From an uncultured Bacteroidaceae bacterium (GTDB taxonomy: Bacteria; Bacteroidota; Bacteroidia; Bacteroidales; Bacteroidaceae), in NCBI GenBank assembly GCA_905234735.1, contig CAJOJA010000006.1, positions 41,972 to 105,971 of the forward strand: a stretch of DNA of 64,000 nucleotides, written 5' to 3'. Made by a program: the position numbers and the translations under genes. This document shows, one piece after another, positions 54,172 through 62,141 of the stretch. The notes beneath the pieces were generated by a model, which saw nothing but the letters and a program-made list of their open reading frames with translations, was not told where the DNA came from and made no database searches. Position 1 is the stretch's first letter, and each line of letters starts with the position of its first letter.

Positions 54172-54474
54172 TCACTTAAATTCAAAGATATTACTGAAGC
54201 CAGTGATGGTGAAGATGCTGCGGACGGTATCGTTGATGCCCTTGATATAGACGTGCCTGTCTTTAGCCTTGGCGCTCTGCAGGATGCCAAGGAAGATGCG
54301 TAGACCGGCCGACGAGATGTACGCCAGGTCGGTACAGTCGATGATAATATCCTTACCCTCCACGTCGTTCAGTGGACTCATGGCCTTTTCGGTCTCTGCG
54401 GCAACGGCGGTGTCGAGATTACCTACCAGAATGGCAACTATGTTGCCGTCTTGTTCTTGAATCGTTGTTTTCAT
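54172..54474 (-). CDS. STAS-domain anti-sigma-factor antagonist
   Basis: 100 residues, a single STAS domain. The phosphorylation segment reads DLAYISSAGLRIFLGI, with the conserved Ser (I-S-S-A-G-L) that an RsbW-type kinase would phosphorylate and a SpoIIE-type phosphatase would release. It overlaps the phosphatase gene by 4 bases (ATGA), the classic partner-switch pairing. The cognate kinase is not encoded as a separate gene here. The C-terminal extension of the ABC importer is a possible, untested candidate. Confidence 0.93.
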   Translation of the reverse strand: MKTTIQEQDGNIVAILVGNLDTAVAAETEKAMSPLNDVEGKDIIIDCTDLAYISSAGLRIFLGILQSAKAKDRHVYIKGINDTVRSIFTITGFSNIFEFK

Positions 54475-56432
54475 TGTCGTATATTTATGTCACTCTGCTG
54501 TTTGATATATTGTATGCCCATCATGGTCAGATCGTCGCTCTGTTCAGCATCGCCCACAAACTGGTGGACGGCCTCGGTCATCCGGGCGATGAGTTGGCGG
54601 GGCTCCTGCTGCTGGTTGGCGAGCGCCTGCACAGCGACATCGTTGACACGCTCCATCTGGAACTGCGCATAGTCGGCATTCATAGCCTCGGTCAGTCCGT
54701 CGGTGAAGAGGAAGATGGTGGTACCGGTGAATATCTCTGCTTCCTGCAGCGTGTACTGCCACGTGGGCATGAAACCGACGGGGATGTTCGGGTCGCAGGG
54801 CAGTTTGCCTACGCCTGCACCGACGAGCAGTGGAGCGTCGTGGCCGGCGTTGCAGTAACGCAGAAGTCCAGTAGGCAAGTCGAGTACACCCACGAAGAGA
54901 GTAACAAACATGTTGGTCTTGTTCATGTCGACAATGGTATTGTTCATGCTCATGACTATGCGGTTGGGCATTGTCTCATGTGCCGACACGGTGCGGAAAG
55001 TTGAACGGGTCACAGCCATGAAGAGCGAGGCAGGCACGCCCTTGCCTGATACGTCGCCGATGCAGAAGAAGAGTTTATCGTCACGGAAATAGAAGTCGAA
55101 CAGGTCGCCACCCACCTCCTTGGCAGGGGTCAGCGAGGCATAGAGCTGCACGTCGTCGCGGTCGTCCTTGGTCGGGAAATTCTCGGGCAGCATGCCCATC
55201 TGTATGCCGCTGGCAATGCGGAGGTCGCTCTCTATCGATGCCTTTTGGGCAGTGGTGTTCTTCAGTTCTTCGATATATTTCACCAACGACTGCTGCATGC
55301 CTGCGAACGAGTGGCTCAGCTGCCCGATTTCGTCGGTACGCTGGAAGTCTGGCAACGAAGCGTTGAACTGTCCTGAGGCGATGGTCTCAGCCTCCTTAGC
55401 CAGTCGATGTAGAGGTTGCAGCTCGCGGGTGATGATGCGGATGAAAAGATACAGCATGAGCAGCAAACCTATCAAGACAATGGCTCGGACACTATTGCGC
55501 AGACGGTCGAAGCCGCTGAAGATGTCGCTCTCAGGACAGATGATGGCCATCGAGCACCCCGTCTTTCCGAGTGGTTTGTAGAAAACGTAGCAATCCTTGC
55601 CACTGATGTTCATGTGCTTCATGCCCTCCTCGCCGCGTTGCATGGCATAGCCCAGAGCTGTCAGGGCCGTGTCGGGCTGCTCAAGCGTCTGTGTAAAGAT
55701 GGTCTGGCGGGTAATCTTTGTCGTGTCGGGATGTACGAAGTAGGTGCCGCCACGACCTATCATTATGCTGTAGGAGTTAGGATATGGTTTGACCGCTGAA
55801 ATAGTCTGCGAGAGCCAGTTGATAGAAAGACTGGTGTTGACAACACCTATCACCTGTCCATATTTGCCCATGATGGTCTGACAGTAGCTGGTCACCATAT
55901 CGCAGGTGTTCGTAGCAACATCGAGGTCCATATACGGCTCTGTCCAGCATGGTTTTTCCAGCAGCTGGGGCATCAGATACCAGTCCTCATAGAAATACTG
56001 GTAGTTGTCGCTGCCGCCCTGTATGGTGCGGAGCGAGTCACCGAAGTGCTTGGTATAGGCGGAGAAGTAGCGGCCCTTATCCTTGAAGTAGTAAGGCTCG
56101 AAGGCAATGGAGCAGTTGGAGAAGTCGGGATTGTTCAGCAGCAAACCGCGGCTATAGACGAACATCGAGTCGGCCTTGTCGGGATGGCGCTGCACAAGCC
56201 ACTTGGTCATGTTCGAGGCCACCTCCACACGGTTCAGGATGCCCTCCACACGCAGCGAGGTCATGTTCAGAATCGTCGTGGCGCGACTGATAGCCTCCTG
56301 GCGTACGGCCTCACGGGCCTGATAGAATAGGAAACCGAGGGCGACATTGAAGATGATGGCCGCAAAGAATACCACCCACAGGCTGACCCTGACGGATAGT
56401 TTACGACGGATATATGCGATAATCTTTTTCAT
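54471..56432 (-). CDS. Membrane sensor with Cache-like domain, HAMP and SpoIIE (PP2C) phosphatase domain
   Basis: 653 residues from ATG 56432; a TTG three codons earlier is unlikely to be the start. First transmembrane helix ~15-37; periplasmic dCache-like sensor ~40-310 (EDWYLMPQLLEKPCWTEPYM; GQVIGVVNTSLSINWLSQTI); second helix ~315-340; HAMP ~340-395; then SpoIIE phosphatase with EVGGDLFDFYF, CIGDVSGKGVPASLFMAVTR, YCNAGHDAPLL, LFTDGLTEA and SDDLTMMGI. The metal-binding aspartates are all present, so it should be active. It probably dephosphorylates the STAS protein encoded next to it when the periplasmic domain binds a ligand. Cache domains often sense amino acids or carboxylates, in keeping with the NMT1-like and ABC binding proteins in the operon. 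Confidence 0.92.
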   Translation of the reverse strand: MKKIIAYIRRKLSVRVSLWVVFFAAIIFNVALGFLFYQAREAVRQEAISRATTILNMTSLRVEGILNRVEVASNMTKWLVQRHPDKADSMFVYSRGLLLNNPDFSNCSIAFEPYYFKDKGRYFSAYTKHFGDSLRTIQGGSDNYQYFYEDWYLMPQLLEKPCWTEPYMDLDVATNTCDMVTSYCQTIMGKYGQVIGVVNTSLSINWLSQTISAVKPYPNSYSIMIGRGGTYFVHPDTTKITRQTIFTQTLEQPDTALTALGYAMQRGEEGMKHMNISGKDCYVFYKPLGKTGCSMAIICPESDIFSGFDRLRNSVRAIVLIGLLLMLYLFIRIITRELQPLHRLAKEAETIASGQFNASLPDFQRTDEIGQLSHSFAGMQQSLVKYIEELKNTTAQKASIESDLRIASGIQMGMLPENFPTKDDRDDVQLYASLTPAKEVGGDLFDFYFRDDKLFFCIGDVSGKGVPASLFMAVTRSTFRTVSAHETMPNRIVMSMNNTIVDMNKTNMFVTLFVGVLDLPTGLLRYCNAGHDAPLLVGAGVGKLPCDPNIPVGFMPTWQYTLQEAEIFTGTTIFLFTDGLTEAMNADYAQFQMERVNDVAVQALANQQQEPRQLIARMTEAVHQFVGDAEQSDDLTMMGIQYIKQQSDINIRQ

Positions 56433-56464
56433 AATTGTCAATTATCCATTTCAATTGTCATTTT

Positions 56465-57415
56465 TCAATTGCCAATAAATTCCTCGTACTTCACTTCGCG
56501 GCTCAGCATCTTGTTTTCCACCATCAGGCGGCTGGCCTGCTGCACCATGTCGGGGCGCAGCCTGAACTCGCGCTTCTTCGACTCGCGGTCCACCTGCAGG
56601 CGCAGCACCTCCTTGAGCATTAGACGTTGCATCACGCGATTGGTAGCAATGCGGTCCTTGTCGACGTACTGCATCACGATGTCGAGTGTCTCATCCGGGT
56701 GTGCGGCGGCCCATTCCCAACCTTTCTTGCTGGCCTGGGCAAAACGGCGTGCCTGATCCTTATGTTTGGTGTAGTACTCGCGGGTCATATACACACCGTC
56801 TTCCTGCACGTTGTAGCCGTGGTCGCAGAAGCGATACACGTTCTTGTCGGTCATCTTGATGCCCGCCTGCACCAACTGGTAGTATTCGTTGTAGCTCATG
56901 GCCAGTGTGGCATCAAGAGCACCAGCCACGAAGAGGTTGACGTTCTGAGCGAAACGCACCCACTCATAGTCCAGATGGTCCTTGATACTCATGCAGATGG
57001 CCAACTGTCCGAAGCTGACACTCCAGATGCCTACACGCGCCCCCTTCTGTGTCAGCGGGTTCTTGTCGCGTGCTGAGACGATGACCATAGCGTTGTTCAT
57101 AGATGTCTGCAGGATGTTTACCAGGGAGATGCCCTCATCGATAATCTCCAGAGCCTGGCACACTTGCAGTGTAGTGGCCTGACACTCGTTATTGCGCAGG
57201 CGGGCCATTGCGGGCTGAGTGGCCGACGGATGTTCTATCTTCACCTTCACCCCAGCATCGCGGTAAAAACCCTTAGCTTCGGCCACATAGTAGCCGGCGA
57301 ACTGAGCCTGTGCCGTCCATTGGGGTGTAAACACGATGGTCTCGTCCTGCGCAGTCGCAGCCTGAGAAGTCGCCATCATTGCAATGAATAATAAGATGTA
57401 TATTGTTTGTTTCAT
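56465..57415 (-). CDS. NMT1/THI5-like periplasmic binding protein
   Basis: 316 residues. Signal peptide MKQTIYILLFIAMMATSQAATAQ. The mature start DETIVFTPQWTAQAQFAGYY resembles the NMT1/THI5/SsuA-type ligand-binding fold (F-x-P-Q-W-x-A-Q-A-x-F-A-G), with LYYxAQxKGFYRDAG-type continuation AEAKGFYRDAGVKVKIEHPS. The family binds thiamine precursors, sulfonates, nitrate or related compounds. No dedicated permease or ATPase gene of that family follows. It overlaps the alarmone hydrolase gene by 4 bases and lies 32 bases ahead of the sensor phosphatase, so it may act as a ligand-presenting partner for the sensor rather than a transporter part. Confidence 0.88.
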   Translation of the reverse strand: MKQTIYILLFIAMMATSQAATAQDETIVFTPQWTAQAQFAGYYVAEAKGFYRDAGVKVKIEHPSATQPAMARLRNNECQATTLQVCQALEIIDEGISLVNILQTSMNNAMVIVSARDKNPLTQKGARVGIWSVSFGQLAICMSIKDHLDYEWVRFAQNVNLFVAGALDATLAMSYNEYYQLVQAGIKMTDKNVYRFCDHGYNVQEDGVYMTREYYTKHKDQARRFAQASKKGWEWAAAHPDETLDIVMQYVDKDRIATNRVMQRLMLKEVLRLQVDRESKKREFRLRPDMVQQASRLMVENKMLSREVKYEEFIGN

Positions 57416-57999
57416 GCTCCGAATACTTGATTAACGAGATTTTCAAACTCCCTGTAAGCGAAGGTATCGCGGAGTTCACTGAGCGCATCCGCCAGTCCCC
57501 GGTAGTGCCACTCGTGGTCTTTGGGCTCTTTGGAATGGAAAAGGTTCCAGAGCTGGTCGCCCTGCTGGGCATAGTCGCGGGCGATGGCTCGCATATTTGA
57601 GAGTTTGTCGCCGAGAGCCACAATCTTGGCCTCGCGTGAAGCATTGGCAATACGATTGATGGCAGCCTGCTTACGGGTATGCCAGTTTTCTACGCTATCA
57701 TGTCTCTGATGGGGCTCATCGCTCTCCACAGCGACAAACGAGGCTACACGTTCACCGAACTCGGTACGGATTTGTTCTATCGTAACGTCGGTGTCTTCCA
57801 CCGTGTCGTGCAGGGCTGCAGCGGCCAGCAGTTCTTGGTCGGGTGTCATCGTGGCCACGATTGCTACAGCCTCCAATGGATGAACGATATAGGGAAATCC
57901 CTTGCCACGACGCTCACTCCCGGCATGGGCGCGGACGGCGAACACGATGGCGCGGTCCAACAGTGTGGTGTCTAAGGTATTCAATTCTTTTGGTGTCAT
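57412..57999 (-). CDS. Small alarmone hydrolase (HD domain, MESH1/SpoT-like)
   Basis: 195 residues from the ATG at 57999; an in-frame ATG at 58050 would add 17 residues and overlap the preceding small gene. HD metal site: IVHPLEAVAIV, then AALHDTVEDTDVTIEQI (HDxxED of the RSH hydrolase class) and the downstream Asp in IVALGDKLSNMRAIARDY. These are the pattern of (p)ppGpp 3'-pyrophosphohydrolases, not of general HD phosphatases. The synthetase half, TGS and ACT domains are absent. Four genes downstream a stand-alone RelA/SpoT synthetase is encoded, so a maker and breaker of alarmone share one operon. A nudix-like or other nucleotide target is possible but less likely. Confidence 0.88.
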   Translation of the reverse strand: MTPKELNTLDTTLLDRAIVFAVRAHAGSERRGKGFPYIVHPLEAVAIVATMTPDQELLAAAALHDTVEDTDVTIEQIRTEFGERVASFVAVESDEPHQRHDSVENWHTRKQAAINRIANASREAKIVALGDKLSNMRAIARDYAQQGDQLWNLFHSKEPKDHEWHYRGLADALSELRDTFAYREFENLVNQVFGA

Positions 58000-58009
58000 T
58001 TTATCAATT

Positions 58010-58222
58010 TTACTCTGGATTGTCGATGTCACAGACGTTAATTTTAGCATCTCGGTTATAGTCGTTCATAGTGTTCGAGCCGCCGAGCATCACGGAGTAG
58101 TTATAACTCTTATCGACGTAGGTTTGCGCCGCCGTCTGCTCAGACACAAGCCACGTGAAAAGCATCAGCAGTAGCATAACCAGCCATATCCGCCCGCTCA
58201 TCAAACATCTTTTTGTATTCAT
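58010..58222 (-). CDS. Small exported protein at the head of the alarmone operon
   Basis: 70 residues. N-terminal signal peptide (MNTKRCLMSGRIWLVMLLLM...EQTAAQ) and a mature part of about 37 residues (TYVDKSYNYSVMLGGSNTMN...NVCDIDNPE). It starts 29 bases after a -7 box (58258-58251) and ends 10 bases before the alarmone hydrolase start, so it is the first gene of the operon. It might be a short secreted signal or a truncated start of a larger periplasmic protein. No family recognised. Confidence 0.55.
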   Translation of the reverse strand: MNTKRCLMSGRIWLVMLLLMLFTWLVSEQTAAQTYVDKSYNYSVMLGGSNTMNDYNRDAKINVCDIDNPE

Positions 58223-58250
58223 ATTGATTCTTTTGGATAAACTTTGCTCG

Positions 58251-58258
58251 CAAAGTTA
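58251..58258 (-). promoter_or_regulatory. -7 box for the alarmone/partner-switch operon
   Basis: TAACTTTG on the minus strand. A TTTG lies only 13 bases upstream, closer than usual, and no better -33 is seen. A short inverted repeat CTTTGC-tcg-CAAAG (58242-58256) covers the box and could be an operator. Confidence 0.5.
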
Positions 58259-58587
58259 CAAAAAAAATCGACAAATGCCGTCTATTAGTCACATTAAATT
58301 GTCTAGCTATATCATTATAAAAGCATTGCAAAGTTATAGCACAATATACCATCAGCGAAAAAACTATATCATAAACAGCCATTTCAGCTTTCATATCATA
58401 AAATTGGTTCTAACGAGAAGTACAATTAGGACCAACATTTTGAATTTGGGAGATTTGTGAGTCATAACAAGACAGGTGAACTTGGCAAAACTCGTTAAAA
58501 TATAAAAGTTGCATGATATTTTATCACAAGTTCAATAATTATAGAAGAAATTGAAAATAAATCATCATCTTTGCAACATAAAACCCA
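58259..58587. other. AT-rich intergenic region without a supportable gene
   Basis: About 330 bases, strongly AT-rich, between the minus-strand operon and the plus-strand HTH gene. Short open frames are present but none has a start, signal or family resemblance that I can support. CATCTTTG (58567-58574) is a one-mismatch -7 box for the HTH gene. Confidence 0.6.
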
Positions 58588-58593
58588 ATGATC

Positions 58594-58818
58594 ATGGAAC
58601 TAGTAAACAGAATAAAAATTGTACTCTTCGAGAAGAGTCGGACAAGTAAATGGTTATCAGAGCAAATGGGTGTGACACCATCAACTGTTTCCAAATGGTG
58701 TACAAATGTCTCGCAACCAGACCTAAACAGTCTTCTGAAGATATCCGATTTATTGGAGGTAGACATCAAGGAATTGATTGTTCGGGAATACAAACCATAC
58801 CTGCTGTCACAGACCTAA
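58594..58818 (+). CDS. Small XRE-type helix-turn-helix regulator
   Basis: 74 residues from MELVNRIKIVLFEKSRTSKW (an ATG two codons earlier is also possible). A single HTH_3 domain: SKWLSEQMGVTPSTVSKWCT is the helix-turn-helix and LNSLLKISDLLEVDIKELIV is typical of Bacteroidota stand-alone Cro/C1-like regulators. It lies 6 bases before the decayed WYL gene. It may regulate itself, or be a leftover of a mobile or defence element in this accessory zone. Confidence 0.8.
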   Translation: MELVNRIKIVLFEKSRTSKWLSEQMGVTPSTVSKWCTNVSQPDLNSLLKISDLLEVDIKELIVREYKPYLLSQT

Positions 58819-58824
58819 ATCGTA

Positions 58825-59433
58825 ATGGCACGAACATTGTGTTCGCTTTCTACGCTTACCTTTGCAAAAAAGTTAAATATTCCGACAAATAAAAACGCTT
58901 TAACAAGATACAAGTACCTTGATGAAATGTTGTCAGACAGACATCATTTCTACGATATACATGACCTTACGGAAAAGTGCAATGAGAAATTGATTGAGGC
59001 AGGTTTCCCAGAAGTGTCTCAACGTTGCATAGAGAAGGATATTAACTATCTGGAATATGCACCCTTCTATGCGGAAATAGAACGGTATCGTGCATATGGC
59101 CGTCGTTGTATTAGATATGAGAATCCATCCTTTACAATTTTCAGAAATGAGCTGAGTGAGGAAGAGAGCAACTTGATATTGGAAGTGCTGAATACCATAG
59201 GACAATTCGACGGGCTGGCTTATTTTGAGTGGCTTGACCGATTCAAAATCGGACTTGGCCTAAAGAAGCGTCCACGTATTATAAGCTTTAGCAATAACCC
59301 TTACCTACAAAATTCCAACTTGTTGGGTGTTTTGTTTGACAATATTTCAAATCAAGTTGCAGTTCAGTTGGGGTATCACACATTTTCGGATAAGGAAACT
59401 AAAGAAATCATTTTCCATCCCTATCTGCATTAG
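58825..59433 (+). pseudogene. Truncated WYL-family regulator with a degraded start
   Basis: The readable frame includes NKNALTRYKYLDEMLSDRHH and CNEKLIEAGFPEVSQRCIEK, the N-terminal winged-helix region of the Bacteroidota WYL regulators, then SLGLKK-type linker and the beginning of the WYL domain (VAVQLGYHTFSDKETKEIIF), ending at HPYLH and a stop. Normal members continue for about 100 more residues (the W-Y-L core). A -7 box TACCTTTG at 58857-58864 lies inside the long frame, and the family's first Met position is an ATT codon at 58879. So both the start and the C-terminal third look damaged. It faces the hipBA module, whose arrival may have removed the 3' end. Confidence 0.65.
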
Positions 59434-59461
59434 GTTTACTCTATATATGGTCAAAGGAGAT

Positions 59462-60748
59462 TTATCTCAATAAATCCAGAACGAATTTTGACTTAATAGC
59501 ATCAATCATGGCTAATGGCACGTCACAATCTCTGGCCACCTCTGTCCAATGTGAGGCTGCTTCGCAGACGTCATCAATTATAGATGTGGCATCTTTGATG
59601 TTGTTCTTAGAGGCAAATCCCAACAGATCGTTTCTGGTGATATTATCGAACTTCTCATTGATGGACATCTGGTGGGTAGCAGTCCAACCACCATTGGGAT
59701 TGTAGGCATAGCCCATATCGTATGCAGGTGAGAGACGCCACTTCCCATCCTCTTCCATCAAGAAAGAGATATTCTTGGTATGATCATCTTGATTGCGAAT
59801 AACAACATTGAATACCATCCTGCGGAACATCTGTCTAGCCTCTGAGTACGACAACCGTAATGCTCGCATCACGTTGAAGGCTTGTTCGTATGAATAGGCT
59901 CGATGGAGTCGATAGTCAAAATGTGCAATTCCGCAAAGGGTCTGCATGTGTATTTTCTTCCCTGCCTTGCGGTCGAACCGCTTGGTAAGGAAATGGGCAC
60001 GTCCATTTTCCTCAATGAGTGAACATTCTGACATCTCTATGCCACAGGCCTTAGCTAACTTGTAGAAGGAGTATTCTAAACGTCCATAATTCTCCGTCTC
60101 TCTGAAACCGGCCTTAGCAGTGACCCCATCCAATTTGATGAGGTAGTAGTCGAAGCCAACAGGAGCTTCCACTTGGCCCGAACGGACTTCTCCGGTCTCT
60201 TTGTTATATGCAATAATAGCCTTAGCCCGTTGGCCACCTGCGGAGGTGCCTAAGCGCAGTATTTCAGCAATAGCAGCTTTCTTGTCATCATTAAGATTAG
60301 TACCGAAAGATGATTTCTCGGCAAGAGCTTCTTTGGCCACTTCTACCAATTTATCTATTTCAAACTTGACTTCTTGGTTATAGGAAACTTCAATAGCAGG
60401 TTCAAATTCCAATGCGCCCATGCATCGTTTGCCCAAGAAACAGAGTGATTCAATGGGATTACCACTTGTGCGGCCTGTCAGAGACAACCATCTGTCAAAC
60501 AGGGCACGACCATAGGTGTCGGGCAGAGAATCCGCCAACATGCCAGGCAAACCTTGAAAGGTGTCCCTGCCCAAATTGGCAAAGGAATAAACTCGTCCTT
60601 CTCGAACAGGCATCATCAATGGTGATGGCTCCAATCCACGGCCAATAAAACTCTGGTCATATTCAAATCGTGCAACTCCATACCTGTCATCCCAATTAAA
60701 GATACCGACAGGTGTTCCAAATATACTGACTTTTGCAACATCTACCAT
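59462..60748 (-). CDS. hipA: HipA-family serine/threonine kinase toxin
   Basis: 428 residues. N-terminal HipA_N-like region (LPDTYGRALFDRWLSLTGR), Gly-rich autophosphorylation loop GTSAGGQRAKA (~167-177), catalytic segment VIRNQDDHTKN (~317-326) with the proton-acceptor Asp and metal-binding Asn, and SPAYDMG (~340-346) as the metal-binding DxG. All kinase residues are intact. E. coli HipA phosphorylates glutamyl-tRNA synthetase and raises (p)ppGpp; targets of Bacteroidota relatives are not established. It overlaps hipB by 7 bases. The neighbouring operon at 49.7-58.2 kb makes and degrades alarmone, which could connect, but only by position. Confidence 0.93.
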   Translation of the reverse strand: MVDVAKVSIFGTPVGIFNWDDRYGVARFEYDQSFIGRGLEPSPLMMPVREGRVYSFANLGRDTFQGLPGMLADSLPDTYGRALFDRWLSLTGRTSGNPIESLCFLGKRCMGALEFEPAIEVSYNQEVKFEIDKLVEVAKEALAEKSSFGTNLNDDKKAAIAEILRLGTSAGGQRAKAIIAYNKETGEVRSGQVEAPVGFDYYLIKLDGVTAKAGFRETENYGRLEYSFYKLAKACGIEMSECSLIEENGRAHFLTKRFDRKAGKKIHMQTLCGIAHFDYRLHRAYSYEQAFNVMRALRLSYSEARQMFRRMVFNVVIRNQDDHTKNISFLMEEDGKWRLSPAYDMGYAYNPNGGWTATHQMSINEKFDNITRNDLLGFASKNNIKDATSIIDDVCEAASHWTEVARDCDVPLAMIDAIKSKFVLDLLR

Positions 60749-61092
60749 TCTGATTCCTCCTTATTTGTATTATTAAGTCGTCCAACTGCACGTTGGCGTT
60801 GGTGCTTGGCTACATTAGATTGAACGAGTTCATAGTATTCGCTCGGACTCAGCTGTTCTTCATCTACCAAAGGTTGAAGCACATCGAGTTTGCCCAATGT
60901 GCGCAAGACTCTGAGAAGAGAATCAAAAGTTTTTATTTCTCCTTTTTCAATCTTCTTCAGAGAGGACAGAGAAACTCCAGCAGCATCTGCAAGACTCTGC
61001 TGGGTGATATTCTGTTTCAGTCTGACAGTCTTCAAGTGACTACCGATCCTATTAAGGATTATGGCATCTGCAAGCATATAAATATCATCCAT
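60742..61092 (-). CDS. hipB: HipB-family antitoxin
   Basis: 116 residues. XRE helix-turn-helix at ~15-70 (LKQNITQQSLADAAGVSLSS variant: ...QQSLADAAGVSLSSLKKIEK), then a helical tail (VDEEQLSPSEYYELVQSNVAKHQ) that probably contacts HipA. As first gene of the pair it should bind the promoter operator at 61096-61111 and repress hipBA. Its start lies 3 bases from that palindrome. Confidence 0.92.
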   Translation of the reverse strand: MDDIYMLADAIILNRIGSHLKTVRLKQNITQQSLADAAGVSLSSLKKIEKGEIKTFDSLLRVLRTLGKLDVLQPLVDEEQLSPSEYYELVQSNVAKHQRQRAVGRLNNTNKEESEW

Positions 61093-61095
61093 AAT

Positions 61096-61128
61096 AGTTT
61101 AATATTAAACTTTTACGCTGCAAATATA
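61096..61128 (-). promoter_or_regulatory. hipBA operator and -7 box
   Basis: Perfect 16-base palindrome AGTTTAATATTAAACT (61096-61111), with a second half site GAGTTTAAT just upstream (61137-61145 on the plus strand). The -7 box TATATTTG on the minus strand (61128-61121) sits between them. HipB bound to the palindrome would block the transcription start. Confidence 0.7.
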
Positions 61129-61364
61129 CAAATAAGAGTTTAATAATGAGCCGTTTTATAGAAACTTTTTCTTAATCAGGTGTTATTTTTGATGAGTTTT
61201 CTAAGATTCAGGAGCATTTCTCGCTCATAATCTGTTCTTCATCCACCGATGGAAAAGCCGCGCGTGTTTGACCCCCGAGGGCAAAGCGGCGTTGACCCCT
61301 GAAAACCTTTTGTTTTTGACCCCTGTAAAGTCCTGACTGACGGGGTCATTTTTATTTTGTCCGA

Positions 61365-62141
61365 TTACTTTTTAGCTTTCATCTTCCTGATGCTTTCGCC
61401 AGTCAGTTCTATACGGTGTGAGGAGTGGATGATTCTGTCAAGCACGGCATCAGCGACAGCCTGGTCACCGATGGCATCATACCAGTTTTCGACGGGCAGC
61501 TGTGATGCCATCACTATTGATTTTCTTTCGTGACGGTCTTCGATGATGTCCAGCAGTATTGGACGTTCCTTGGCATCCAGAGGTACAAGGAAGGCATCGT
61601 CGAGGATGAGCAGCTGGCACCGCTCGATCTTCTTGAGTTCTGCCTCTATTGTGTTCTTGGCCTTCGCCACCTTGAGGGCACTGAGAAGCTTCGACGTGTT
61701 AGAGTACAGCGTCCTGATTCCGTTCTTGCAGGCATGATAGCCTACTGCCGTTGCCAGGAAGCTCTTGCCGGTTCCAGCGGAGCCGGTGATGAAGAGATTC
61801 TGCCCCTGACGTATAAAGTCGAGCGAGAGCAGCCGCTCCATCTGGTTCTGGTTGAGCACCCTGTTGTAGCTGTAATCTATCTCTTCAGGATAGGCGTTGT
61901 AGCGGAATGAGGCTCCGCGTATCTGCCGCTCTATGGCTGCTGATGAGCGGTAGTCCCATTCCCTTGCGAGAAGCCATGAGACAAAGCCGTCCGGAGTCAT
62001 GGACTCGGCATAGGTGGATGCGAGGCTCTCCTCAAAGGCTGCCGCCATACCCGTGAGTCTCATCCTGTGCATCAGGTCGAGCGTGACCTGGTTCTGTTCT
62101 TTTTCCAGCATTATCGGTGCTGTCTTACTGTTTTTTTCCAT
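61365..62141 (-). CDS. istB: IS21 helper ATPase IstB
   Basis: 258 residues from ATG 62141 (MEKNSKTAPIMLEKEQNQV); a longer frame upstream lies inside istA. AAA+ (DnaC-like): Walker A ITGSAGTGKSFLATAVG, Walker B CQLLILDDAFL, sensor-1 SIVMASQLPVENW, and the arginine-finger region DRIIHSSHRIEL. It remodels DNA and directs the IstA transposase to its target. The istA stop lies 17 bases inside its 5' end. Confidence 0.95.
   Translation of the reverse strand: MEKNSKTAPIMLEKEQNQVTLDLMHRMRLTGMAAAFEESLASTYAESMTPDGFVSWLLAREWDYRSSAAIERQIRGASFRYNAYPEEIDYSYNRVLNQNQMERLLSLDFIRQGQNLFITGSAGTGKSFLATAVGYHACKNGIRTLYSNTSKLLSALKVAKAKNTIEAELKKIERCQLLILDDAFLVPLDAKERPILLDIIEDRHERKSIVMASQLPVENWYDAIGDQAVADAVLDRIIHSSHRIELTGESIRKMKAKK

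Noticed and set aside
58050..58050. Earlier ATG for the alarmone hydrolase
   Set aside because: It would overlap the preceding small gene by 41 bases, and the added residues are not part of the HD fold.
61150..61249. Possible N-terminal part of the gene interrupted by the IS (frame reading IFDEFSKIQEHFSLIICSSS)
   Set aside because: No start codon and an in-frame stop shortly upstream; it cannot be joined to the right flank with confidence.
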